A DNA stretch of 38,550 nt, from assembly GCA_051859045.1 (NCBI GenBank), contig JBHYGK010000026.1, forward strand, positions 1 to 38,550. Reading direction: 5' to 3'. A model generated the notes under the pieces. The model was not told where the DNA came from and did not search any database. It saw nothing but the letters and a program-made list of their open reading frames with translations. This stretch comes from JBHYGK01 sp051859045 (GTDB lineage Bacteria; Pseudomonadota; Gammaproteobacteria; Xanthomonadales; Xanthomonadaceae). This document shows positions 1 through 7,408 of this stretch, piece after piece (the stretch's first letter is position 1; every line of letters starts with the position of its first letter). The translations under genes were made by a program, and so were the position numbers.

Positions 1-1
1 G

Positions 2-1081
2 CGCGGGCTTCTCGCGCTGGCGCCGCTGGCCGGCCTCGCGCCCGGCGCGCTGCCGGCGCGGCCGTTCCCCAGCGCCGACGCCGCGTGGTCGGCGCCGGCG
101 CTGCAGCGCGGCGGACGCGCCGAGGCCGAGGCCACGCTGGCGGGCTTCCTGCACGTGCGCGGCGAGCACTACACCCGGCTGATGAGCCGCCCCGACGCGG
201 GCGCCGAGGCCTGCACGCGGCTGTCGCCGCACCTGGCCCACGGCACGCTGTCGATGCGCGAGGCGCTGCGCGCGATCGACGCCCGCGCCGACGCGCTGCG
301 CGCGCTGCCCCCGGCCGCGCGCGGGCAGTGGCCGCGGGCGATGGCCAGCGCGCGCTCGCGGCTGCACTGGCACTGCCACTTCATCCAGAAGCTCGAGAGC
401 GAGCCGGCGATCGAATGGCGCAACATCAACCGCGGCTACGACGGCCTGCGCGAGGACGCCTTCGACCGCGGCCACTTCGAGGCCTGGGCCGCCGGCGCCA
501 CCGGCTGGCCCTTCGTGGACGCGTGCATGCGCTCGCTGGCGGCCACCGGCTGGTTGAACTTCCGCGCCCGCGCGATGCTGGTCGCGGTCGCCAGCTGGCA
601 GCTGTGGCTGCACTGGCGCGAGCCGGGCCTGCACCTGGCGCGGCTGTTCACCGACGTCGAGCCGGGCATCCACTGGTCGCAGATGCAGATGCAGGCCGGG
701 GTCACCGGCATCAACATCCCGCGCATGTACGACCCGGTGAAGCAGTCGCTCGACCAGGACCCCGAGGGCCGCTTCATCCGGCGCTGGGTGCCGGAGCTGG
801 CCGGGGTCCCGGGCGACTGGGTGCACGCGCCGTGGCGGATGCCGGCGGCGCTGCAGCGCCGGGCCGGGGTGCGGATCGGCGTCGACTACCCGGCGCCGCG
901 GGTCGACGCCGCCGCCGCAGCGCGCGAGGCCAAGGCCCGGCTGGCGCGCTGGCGCGAGGGCGCGCGCGGCCTCGCCGGGCTCAGCCAGGCGGTGCTGGAG
1001 CGCCACGGCAGCCGGCGGCGCCGGATCACGCCCGATCCGCGGCCGCTGCCGGCGCCGCCTCCGCAGGGCACACTGTTCTGA
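2..1081 (+). CDS. Photolyase/cryptochrome-like FAD-binding protein (5' end outside window)
   Basis: The reading frame is open from the left edge, so the N-terminus, including any antenna-binding domain, lies outside the window. The visible part matches the all-helical FAD-binding domain of the DNA photolyase/cryptochrome family: an SRP..(17 aa)..RLSPHLAHGTLSMRE segment near nt 190-255, the WPFVDACMRSL and GWLNFRARAM segments near nt 505-575, and a DPEGRFIRRWVPEL segment near nt 757-800. Members bind FAD and use light either to repair pyrimidine dimers or to signal. Where classical photolyases have an Asn-Asn pair next to the flavin, this protein reads EPGIHWSQMQMQAG (about nt 659-700), so repair activity cannot be assumed. 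An in-frame GTG at 155 exists but lies inside the conserved domain and is not a credible start. Family is confident, subclass and function are not. Confidence 0.85.
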   Translation, partial: RGLLALAPLAGLAPGALPARPFPSADAAWSAPALQRGGRAEAEATLAGFLHVRGEHYTRLMSRPDAGAEACTRLSPHLAHGTLSMREALRAIDARADALRALPPAARGQWPRAMASARSRLHWHCHFIQKLESEPAIEWRNINRGYDGLREDAFDRGHFEAWAAGATGWPFVDACMRSLAATGWLNFRARAMLVAVASWQLWLHWREPGLHLARLFTDVEPGIHWSQMQMQAGVTGINIPRMYDPVKQSLDQDPEGRFIRRWVPELAGVPGDWVHAPWRMPAALQRRAGVRIGVDYPAPRVDAAAAAREAKARLARWREGARGLAGLSQAVLERHGSRRRRITPDPRPLPAPPPQGTLF

Positions 1082-1160
1082 GCGTGGCCCCCGGGCCGCG
1101 CCTTGCGCCGGCGACGATCGCCCCGATCACGGACGGCCCCACCCCCGACGCCCGCTGCCC

Positions 1161-2318
1161 ATGCCCTCGATCCCCGGCGCCCCGATGCGCCCCGCCCCGA
1201 TGCCCTCCCCGCCACCGCGCCACGTCCGCCCGGCGCGGCGCGCCCCGCGGCTCGCCGCCGCCGTGCTGCTCGCGCTGGGCCTCGCCGGCCCGGCCGCCGC
1301 GGCCATCGACCTGCCCGGCGGCGAGGGCGAGCCGCGGGGCACGCGGGCGGCCTGCGCCGCGCAGTCCGACATCGAGGCCTATCCGCCGATCGTGAACCTG
1401 CGCGTCGACAACGACCTGCTGGCCCGCCAGGACCAGGGCTACACCAGCGGCGTGCTGCTGAGCCTGGTCTCGCCGAACCTGCGCGACTACCGCGACGACC
1501 CCTGCCTGCCGTGGCTGGCGCGGCGCATCAACGCCCACCTCACCCGCCTGCAGCCCGCCGGCGGCTGGGACCAGGCCAACATGGTGGTGCGCTTCGGGCA
1601 GGCGATCTTCACCCCGGAGGACCCGCTGCCCACGACGCTGATCGCCGACGACCGCCCCTATGCCGGCGCGCTGATGCTCGGCCTCGGCTACAACGCCCGC
1701 CGCGGCGACGACCTGCACGCGACGCTGCTCAGCGTGGGCGTGCTGGGCCCGTCCTCGCGCGCCGAGCAGACCCAGCGCGCGATCCACGCGCTGACCGGCA
1801 GCGAGGACTTCCGCGGCTGGGACCAGCAGCTCCGCGACGAGGCCCTGGCGTGGCTGCAGCACGAGCGCAGCCGCCGGCTGGCCGGGCGCGCCGGGGGGAC
1901 CTGGGACGCGATCGGCCACTGGGGTGGCGGCATCGGCACGCCGGTCACCTACGCCAACGCCGGCGTCGAGCTGCGCCTCGGCCTGCGCCTGCCCGACGAC
2001 TTCGGCTCCAGCCCGCTCCGGCTGGCCGGCGACAACACCGCGCCCGGCGGCATCCCGCGCGAGCGCCGGCTGGCCTGGCACGCCTTCCTGAGCACGGACG
2101 CGCAGTGGGTGCTGCGCGACGTCACCCTCGACGGCAACACCTGGCGGCGCAGCCACCGGGTCGACCGCCGGCCGCTGCAGGCCGAGGCGACGCTGGGCTT
2201 CGCCGCCACCCGCGGGCGCTGGAAGTTCGCGCTGGCGCGCACCTGGCGCACGCGCGAGTTCGAGGGCCAGCGCGAGTCGCCGAGCTTCGGCAGCTTCACG
2301 ATCAGCCGCGCGATGTAG
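1161..2318 (+). CDS. Lipid A deacylase LpxR family protein
   Basis: Outer-membrane beta-barrel enzyme of the LpxR/DUF2219 family, which removes the 3'-acyloxyacyl chain of lipid A in the outer leaflet. Seen: a signal peptide with Arg-rich n-region and Ala/Leu core (about residues 20-48), the family's N-terminal VDND (N84, D85) and QGYTSG (T95) motifs, the DDRPYAG signature (163-169), and a GPSS..(3 aa)..TQRAIHAL segment whose His209 corresponds to the catalytic histidine of Salmonella LpxR. Length (385 aa) is ordinary for the family. The start is uncertain: ATGs at 1161, 1185 and 1200 all leave a usable signal peptide, and the nearest one (1200) is plausible. An exported-nuclease gene follows after 10 bp on the same strand, so the two are probably co-transcribed. 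Confidence 0.88.
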   Translation: MPSIPGAPMRPAPMPSPPPRHVRPARRAPRLAAAVLLALGLAGPAAAAIDLPGGEGEPRGTRAACAAQSDIEAYPPIVNLRVDNDLLARQDQGYTSGVLLSLVSPNLRDYRDDPCLPWLARRINAHLTRLQPAGGWDQANMVVRFGQAIFTPEDPLPTTLIADDRPYAGALMLGLGYNARRGDDLHATLLSVGVLGPSSRAEQTQRAIHALTGSEDFRGWDQQLRDEALAWLQHERSRRLAGRAGGTWDAIGHWGGGIGTPVTYANAGVELRLGLRLPDDFGSSPLRLAGDNTAPGGIPRERRLAWHAFLSTDAQWVLRDVTLDGNTWRRSHRVDRRPLQAEATLGFAATRGRWKFALARTWRTREFEGQRESPSFGSFTISRAM

Positions 2319-2328
2319 GCTGCGCGGC

Positions 2329-3081
2329 ATGCCCCGCCGCCCGCCCGCCCTCGCCGCCGCCCTGCTCGCCGTCGCCGTGCTCGCGGCGGCGCCCGTCCTC
2401 GCCGGCGCCGGCGAGGACGTCCCGGGCGCCGCGCCCGCGCCGCCGCCGGCCATGCCGCGCCCGCCGGCGATGCCGTGGCCCAGCGAGGATCCCGCCGGCT
2501 GGCTGCTCGCCCACGTCGACGTCGAGACCACCGGGCTCGATCCCGCCTGGCACGCGATGACCGACATCGGCATCGCCTGGACCACCCTCGACGGCGTCGA
2601 GGTGGAGCGCCTGTACGTGCGGATCCTGCCGGACCACCCCGAGCGCGCGGATCCCGGCGCGCTGGCGGTGAACGGCTTCGACCCGGCCTACTGGCGCGCG
2701 CACGGCGCGGTGGACGAAGCCGAGGCGGTGCGCCGGCTCACCGAGGCGCACGCGCGCGTGCGCGGCGACCGCCAGGTGCTGTTCACCGGCTTCAACGCGT
2801 GGTTCGACCAGGGCTTCACCAGCGCGCTCCTCGCCCGCCACGGCGTGGCCTGGCGGGGGCTGTTCCACTACCACGTGCTCGACCTGCCCTCGATGGCCTG
2901 GGGCCGGGGCTGCCGCGGCGTCACCGGGCCGCTGCTGGCGCGCGAGCTGGGGCTGCCGGCCGAGACCCGGGTGCCGATCGAGCACACCGGCATGACCGGC
3001 GTGGACTTCAACCTCTCGGTCTACCGCGCGCTGCTGGCGGGCCGCGGCTGCGCGGCGGGCGGCGCGGCCGCGCCGGGCTGA
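2329..3081 (+). CDS. Predicted exported DEDDh-type 3'-5' exonuclease
   Basis: Ribonuclease H-fold exonuclease domain of the DnaQ/RNase T/oligoribonuclease type, roughly residues 60-238. Acidic motifs visible: Exo I HVDVETTGL (D64, E66), Exo II FNAWFDQGF (N156, D160), and Exo III EHTGMTGVDF (H219, D226). In the last one the His-Asp spacing is about two residues longer than the usual HxAxxD. The N-terminus is odd: MPRRPP, an Ala/Val/Leu hydrophobic core (8-25) and a Pro/Ala-rich linker (29-50) precede the domain, which looks like a cleavable Sec signal peptide and spacer. There is no lipobox cysteine. Most relatives are cytoplasmic, so a periplasmic or outer-surface nuclease would be unusual. 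It starts 10 bp after the lpxR-like gene. Fold is confident; export and substrate are inferred. Confidence 0.8.
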   Translation: MPRRPPALAAALLAVAVLAAAPVLAGAGEDVPGAAPAPPPAMPRPPAMPWPSEDPAGWLLAHVDVETTGLDPAWHAMTDIGIAWTTLDGVEVERLYVRILPDHPERADPGALAVNGFDPAYWRAHGAVDEAEAVRRLTEAHARVRGDRQVLFTGFNAWFDQGFTSALLARHGVAWRGLFHYHVLDLPSMAWGRGCRGVTGPLLARELGLPAETRVPIEHTGMTGVDFNLSVYRALLAGRGCAAGGAAAPG

Positions 3082-3088
3082 GCCGGCC

Positions 3089-3748
3089 TCAGCGCGCGAG
3101 CCCCAGCTGGCGGTCGTGCAGGCGCGCGCCCAGCGCCAGCACCAGCAGCGCGCCGACCAGGCACATGAACATGTCCCACTGGGTGTCCCAGACGTCGCCC
3201 TGGGTGGCGAGGAAGGCGTCGGCCGCGCCGCCCCAGGCCAGCGCGGCCCACCACTCGAGCATCTCGAAGAACGCGCTGAAGCTCAGCGCCGCCGCCACGC
3301 ACAGGTAGGCCAGCCAGCCGCCGGGCCGCAGCGGCGTGCACCGCAGCAGCAGCTCGCGCGCCAGCAGCGCCGGCACCACGCCCTGCATCAGGTGGCCGAG
3401 GCGGTCGTAGTGGTTGCGCGCCAGCTCGAACGCCTCCTGCACCCACAGCCCCAGCGGCGTCAGCGCGTAGGTGTGGTGGCCGCCGTACACCAGCACCAGC
3501 GCGTGCGCGGCCAGCAGCCAGCACAGCAGGCGGGTGAGCGGGAAGCGCCAGCGCAGCAGCAGCACGAGCGGCAGGGCGGGGATCACCCACACCACCTCGA
3601 GCAGCCAGGTGAGGCGGTCGGCCGGGCCGACGGCCGACCACGCGAACGCGCCCAGCACCAGCGCGACCAGCAGGGTGCCCTCGCGTCGCCCGGGCGAGCG
3701 GACGGCGGCGGCATCGACGGCGGAGGGCGGCGACGCGGCGTGGGACAT
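3089..3748 (-). CDS. YjdF-type inner-membrane protein (DUF2238)
   Basis: A 219-residue polytopic membrane protein with about six hydrophobic segments. It matches the DUF2238/YjdF family through its conserved polar patches between helices: VYGGHHTYALTPLG, NHYDRLGHLMQG, SFSAFFEMLEWW and GDVWDTQWDMF. Function in the family is unknown; the His, Asp and Glu residues facing the same side suggest a metal or proton site, which is inference. The frame stays open further upstream, but ATG at 3748 gives the family's usual length and avoids running into the divergent peptidase gene. It converges with the exonuclease gene; both stop codons lie in a short inverted repeat at 3077-3093. Confidence 0.85.
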   Translation of the reverse strand: MSHAASPPSAVDAAAVRSPGRREGTLLVALVLGAFAWSAVGPADRLTWLLEVVWVIPALPLVLLLRWRFPLTRLLCWLLAAHALVLVYGGHHTYALTPLGLWVQEAFELARNHYDRLGHLMQGVVPALLARELLLRCTPLRPGGWLAYLCVAAALSFSAFFEMLEWWAALAWGGAADAFLATQGDVWDTQWDMFMCLVGALLVLALGARLHDRQLGLAR

Positions 3749-3872
3749 GGGGCGGGCTCCTGCGGACGCGCCGCGGGACGCGGCCGGCGCCTTCCGAGCC
3801 TCCCACCGCGATGGCCTCGCGGCAAGGCCGGTGCTAGCGTCGGCCGCCTTGCCCCCAGCCCCGGACCCACCC

Positions 3873-5555
3873 ATGCCGCCTCGCCCGCTCCGCGCCACCC
3901 TGCCCCGCCTGGCCCCGCTCGCCGTGGCGCTGCTGCTCGCCGCCTGCGCCGGCGAGGCCCCGCCCGCCGCCGACGCCGCGCTGGCCGAGGGCGGCGCGGG
4001 CCGCATCGAGGCGCACGTGCGCTTCCTCGCCGACGACCTGCTCGAGGGCCGCGACGCGGGCACCCGCGGCTACGACATCGCCGCGCTGTACGTGGCCGCG
4101 GAGTTCCGCCAGCTCGGCCTCGCCCCGGGCGGCGACGACGGCGGCTACCTGCAGCGCGTGCCGATGCTGAAGGTCGAGCGGCTGCGCGAGGACGCGCGCT
4201 TCACGATCGACCACGACGGCGCGCAGCGCGCGTTCGCGTTCGAGTCGGAGTGGCTGCCCGGGGCCAACGCCAACGCCGAGCAGTTCACGCTGAGCGCGCC
4301 GCTGGTCTTCGTCGGCCAGGGCGTGGTGGCACCGGAGTTCGACCACGACGACTTCGCCGGCGTGGACGTGCGCGGCAAGATCGCGGTGCTGTTCGGCGGC
4401 GCGCCGGCCGCCCTCGAGGGCGACGCCCGCGCGCACTACGCCTCGGGGCGGCAGAAGGCCGAGGCGCTGGTCGAGCGCGGCGCGGTGGGCGTGGTGTACC
4501 TGCGCGACCCGAAGGCCGAGGAGCGCGGGCCCTGGGCCCGCGGCGCGCGCGGCTGGGCCGCGCCCTCGATGCGCCTGCGCGGCGCCGACGACCGCCCGCT
4601 CGACACCTTCCCCGAGCTCGTCGCCAGCGCCAGCCTCAGCCTCGAGGCCAGCCGCGCGCTGCTGGAGTCCGCGGGCCGCGATCCCGACGCGGTGTTCGCC
4701 GCGCTCGAGGCCGGCGAGCTCGAGGCCTTCGAGATCCCCGGCCTGGCCACGATCGCCGGCCGCGCGCGGCATACGCCGGTCGAGAGCCACAACGTGGTGG
4801 CCGTGCTGCCCGGCACCGACCCGGCGCTGGCGGCGGAGCACGTGGTGTTCACCGCCCACCTCGACCACGTCGGCATCGGCGCCGAGGTCGGCGGCGACGC
4901 GATCTACAACGGCGCGCTCGACAACGCGCTCGGCGTCGGCATCCTGCTCGAGGCCGCGCGCCAGGCCCGCGCCAGCGGCGTGCCGACCGGCCGCAGCCTG
5001 GCCTTCGTCGCGCTGACCGCCGAGGAGAAGGGCCTGCTCGGCGCCGAGCATTTCGCGCGCAACCCCAGCGTCGACGGCCCGCTGGTGGCCAACCTCAACA
5101 TGGACATGCCGGTGCTGCTGGGCGACGTCGACGACGCGGTGCCGATCGGCATGGAGCACTCCAGCCTGCAGGCCCACGTGGAGGCCTCGGCCGAGGCGCT
5201 GGGCATGCGCCTGACGCCCGACCCGATCCCGGAGGAGAACGTGTTCGTGCGCTCCGACCAGTACGCCTTCATCCGCCAGGGCATCCCGGCGGTGTACATG
5301 GACGGCGGCGTGCACCTGCGCGAGGAGGGCGAGGACGGCGTGGCGATGCTCACCGGCTTCCTGCGCACCCACTACCACCAGCCCTCCGACGACCTCGCGC
5401 TGCCGATCCACTACCCCAGCGCGGCGCGCCTGGCCGAGCTCAACCGCGAGATCGGGCTGCGGGTCGCGAACGATCCCGAGCGCCCGCGCTGGAACGAGGG
5501 CGACTTCTTCGGCGAGCGCTTCGGCCGCGCCGCCGGCACCGCCGCCGGCGACTGA
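3873..5555 (+). CDS. M28 family metallopeptidase, predicted lipoprotein
   Basis: A 560-residue zinc aminopeptidase-type protein. A lipoprotein signal peptide ends in LLLAAC with Cys25 as the lipidated residue; position +2 is Ala, which favours the outer membrane. A PA-like insert (about 120-260) precedes the M28 catalytic domain. The expected two-zinc ligands are visible: H329 in AHLDHVG, D350 in GALDNALG, E384/E385 in TAEEKGLLG, D411 in NLNMDMP and H502 in YHQPSDD. Such enzymes trim N-terminal residues from peptides in the periplasm or outside the cell. ATG at 3873 was chosen because it begins directly at the signal peptide; the open frame extends further upstream without family-like sequence. 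It is divergent from the YjdF-type gene across 124 bp. Confidence 0.93.
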   Translation: MPPRPLRATLPRLAPLAVALLLAACAGEAPPAADAALAEGGAGRIEAHVRFLADDLLEGRDAGTRGYDIAALYVAAEFRQLGLAPGGDDGGYLQRVPMLKVERLREDARFTIDHDGAQRAFAFESEWLPGANANAEQFTLSAPLVFVGQGVVAPEFDHDDFAGVDVRGKIAVLFGGAPAALEGDARAHYASGRQKAEALVERGAVGVVYLRDPKAEERGPWARGARGWAAPSMRLRGADDRPLDTFPELVASASLSLEASRALLESAGRDPDAVFAALEAGELEAFEIPGLATIAGRARHTPVESHNVVAVLPGTDPALAAEHVVFTAHLDHVGIGAEVGGDAIYNGALDNALGVGILLEAARQARASGVPTGRSLAFVALTAEEKGLLGAEHFARNPSVDGPLVANLNMDMPVLLGDVDDAVPIGMEHSSLQAHVEASAEALGMRLTPDPIPEENVFVRSDQYAFIRQGIPAVYMDGGVHLREEGEDGVAMLTGFLRTHYHQPSDDLALPIHYPSAARLAELNREIGLRVANDPERPRWNEGDFFGERFGRAAGTAAGD

Positions 5556-5648
5556 GCCGGCGCGGGCAACGCGGCGTCCCGGCCGGGGCGTCGCGCGGCC
5601 GGGCGCGCTGGCCCAGACTGCGCGCCCGCCCCGCCCGACCCGTCCACC

Positions 5649-5879
5649 ATGCGCATCCCCGCCCGCCACGCCAACCTGCTGTTCGCCGCGATCATGTCGC
5701 TGCTGATGGCGCTGATCATGTCGGGGCTGATCACCGCCGCGAACCGCGGCCTCGCGCCGGGCTACCTGCTGGCCTGGGGCCGCAGCTTCGCGATCGCCTG
5801 GCCGATCGCGTTCCCGCTGGTGCTGCTGCTGGCCCCGCGCGTGCGCGCGCTGGTCGGGCGCCTCACCGCGGAGCGCTGA
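5649..5879 (+). CDS. Small two-TM membrane protein (DUF2798)
   Basis: A 76-residue protein with two hydrophobic helices (about 8-31 and 43-63) joined by a short polar loop containing an AWGRSFAIAWP segment. The FAAIMSLLMALIMSG first helix and the Trp-Pro in the second helix match the DUF2798 family of small inner-membrane proteins. No function is known. It stands alone, converging with the Lrp-type regulator. Start codon context is weak but no alternative gives both helices. Confidence 0.8.
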   Translation: MRIPARHANLLFAAIMSLLMALIMSGLITAANRGLAPGYLLAWGRSFAIAWPIAFPLVLLLAPRVRALVGRLTAER

Positions 5880-5910
5880 GGCCGGCCGCGGCGGGCCCGC
5901 GCGGGGCGCG

Positions 5911-6351
5911 TCAGGGCGCGGCCTTGACCGTGCGCAGCACGAAGCTGGAGTTCACGTCGGCCACCAGGCCGTCGGCCAGCAGGCCGTCGAGCAGGAAGCG
6001 CGAGAAGTGCTCGAGGTCGCGCACGCCCACCTGCACCAGGTAGTCCATCTCGCCGGTCAGCGCGTGGCAGGCCAGCACCTCGTCCCAGCCCTGCACCCGG
6101 GTCGCGAAGCCGGCGATCGCCTCGGCGTCGTGGCGGGCGAGCTGCACGCGCACGAAGGCCTGCAGGCCGATGCCCATCGCGGCGGGGTCGAGCTCGGCGC
6201 GGTAGCCGCGGATCACGCCCTCGGCCTCGAGCTTCTGCACCCGGCGCAGGCAGGCGGACGCCGACAGCGCCACGCGCTCGGCCAGCTCGGCGTTGCTCAG
6301 GCGGCCCTCGCGCTGGAGGGTGCGCAGGATGGCGAGGTCGGTGCGGTCCAT
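5911..6351 (-). CDS. Lrp/AsnC family transcriptional regulator
   Basis: A 146-residue regulator of standard family length. The N-terminal helix-turn-helix (about 1-60) begins MDRTDLAILRTLQREGR and includes NAELAERVALSASACLRRV. The C-terminal RAM ligand-binding domain (65-140) contains the VQGWDEVLACHALTGEMDY segment with the typical TGxxDY motif for amino-acid effector binding. A GGAG Shine-Dalgarno lies about 8 nt before the ATG. It is transcribed divergently from phenylalanine 4-hydroxylase across 163 bp, so it probably controls that gene in response to an aromatic amino acid, as similar divergent pairs do in other proteobacteria. The effector itself cannot be read from the sequence. Confidence 0.93.
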   Translation of the reverse strand: MDRTDLAILRTLQREGRLSNAELAERVALSASACLRRVQKLEAEGVIRGYRAELDPAAMGIGLQAFVRVQLARHDAEAIAGFATRVQGWDEVLACHALTGEMDYLVQVGVRDLEHFSRFLLDGLLADGLVADVNSSFVLRTVKAAP

Positions 6352-6446
6352 CGGGGCTCCGGATGCGGGTAGCGGCGACCGATCCTGCGGCTGATCGACC
6401 CATGAGCGCAAGGAACGTGCGCCACAACGGCCATGGCGCGCAACTT

Positions 6447-6461
6447 CGCAATCCGATTGCG
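6447..6461. promoter_or_regulatory. Candidate Lrp-type operator between lrp-like gene and phhA
   Basis: A perfect 15-bp palindrome with arms CGCAAT and ATTGCG and a 3-bp centre sits in the 163-bp divergent intergenic region, about 55 bp before phhA. Lrp/AsnC proteins bind symmetric sites of about this length. A possible -10 (TATCCT, 6474-6479) for phhA follows; I see no good -35. Function is inferred from position and symmetry. Confidence 0.45.
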
Positions 6462-6514
6462 CGGCCCCGCGGCTATCCTGTGCGTCCTCGCGCCACGCCC
6501 CGCCGGAGCCCGCC

Positions 6515-7399
6515 ATGAACGCCCGCCGCCTCGAGTCCCAGGTCACCGACAAGGGCCTCGTCCCGGTCTACGCCACCGGCGTCGTCGCCCAGGACTGGGC
6601 GGGCTACACCGACGAGGACCACGCGGTCTGGGCGACGCTGTTCGAGCGCCAGCGCGCGCTGCTGCCGGGCCTGGCCTGCCGCGAGTTCCTCGAGGCGCAG
6701 GACGCGATGGGCATGAGCGCCGACCGCATCCCGAAGTTCGAGGAGCTCAACGCGGTGCTCGAGGCCGCCACCGGCTGGACCCTGGTGGCCGTGGAGGGCC
6801 TGCTGCCGGAGCTCGACTTCTTCGAGCACCTCGCGCACCGGCGCTTCCCGGTCACCTGGTGGATCCGCCGCCGCGACCAGCTCGACTACCTCTCCGAGCC
6901 CGACCTCTTCCACGACCTGTTCGGCCACGTGCCGCTGCTGATGAACCCGGTGTTCGCCGACTACATGGCCGCCTACGGCCGCGGCGGCGTCAAGGCGCAC
7001 GCGATCGGGCCCGAGGCGCTGGCCAACCTGACCCGGCTGTACTGGTACACGGTGGAGTTCGGCCTGATCGACACCCCCGAGGGCCTGCGCATCTACGGCT
7101 CGGGCATCGTCAGCTCCAAGGGCGAGAGCGTGTACTGCCTGCGCGACGACGCGCCCAACCGCATCGGCTTCGAGCTGGAGCGGGTGATGCGCACGCGCTA
7201 CCGCATCGACACCTACCAGAAGACCTACTTCGTGATCCGCGGCTTCGAGGAGCTGTTCGAGGCCACGCGCCCGGACTTCACCCCGATCTACGCGCGCCTG
7301 GCCGAGACCGGCAGCGTGCCGGCCGGCACGGTGCTCGACGGCGACCGCGTGTTCCACCGCGGCAGCGGCGCGGGCTGGGCGCTCGACGGCGACGTCTGA
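6515..7399 (+). CDS. phhA: Phenylalanine 4-hydroxylase
   Basis: A 294-residue monomeric bacterial phenylalanine hydroxylase, which converts phenylalanine to tyrosine with a pterin cofactor, O2 and non-haem iron. The 2-His-1-carboxylate iron site is visible: H133 and H138 in DLFHDLFGHVP, and E181 in WYTVEFGL. Other family segments are present (RIPKFEELN, FFEHLAHRRFPVTWWIR, YGSGIVSSKGE). Length is typical for the proteobacterial enzyme, which lacks the regulatory domain of animal homologues. A GGAG ribosome-binding site lies 6-9 nt before the ATG. A pterin carbinolamine dehydratase gene (phhB) is not in the window. Likely regulated by the divergent Lrp-type protein. Confidence 0.97.
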   Translation: MNARRLESQVTDKGLVPVYATGVVAQDWAGYTDEDHAVWATLFERQRALLPGLACREFLEAQDAMGMSADRIPKFEELNAVLEAATGWTLVAVEGLLPELDFFEHLAHRRFPVTWWIRRRDQLDYLSEPDLFHDLFGHVPLLMNPVFADYMAAYGRGGVKAHAIGPEALANLTRLYWYTVEFGLIDTPEGLRIYGSGIVSSKGESVYCLRDDAPNRIGFELERVMRTRYRIDTYQKTYFVIRGFEELFEATRPDFTPIYARLAETGSVPAGTVLDGDRVFHRGSGAGWALDGDV

Positions 7400-7408
7400 G
7401 CCGGCGCC

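Noticed and set aside
3834..5669. Long minus-strand open frame opposite the M28 peptidase
   Set aside because: Same reason: antisense to an intact enzyme with complete zinc ligands, and of shadow-type composition.
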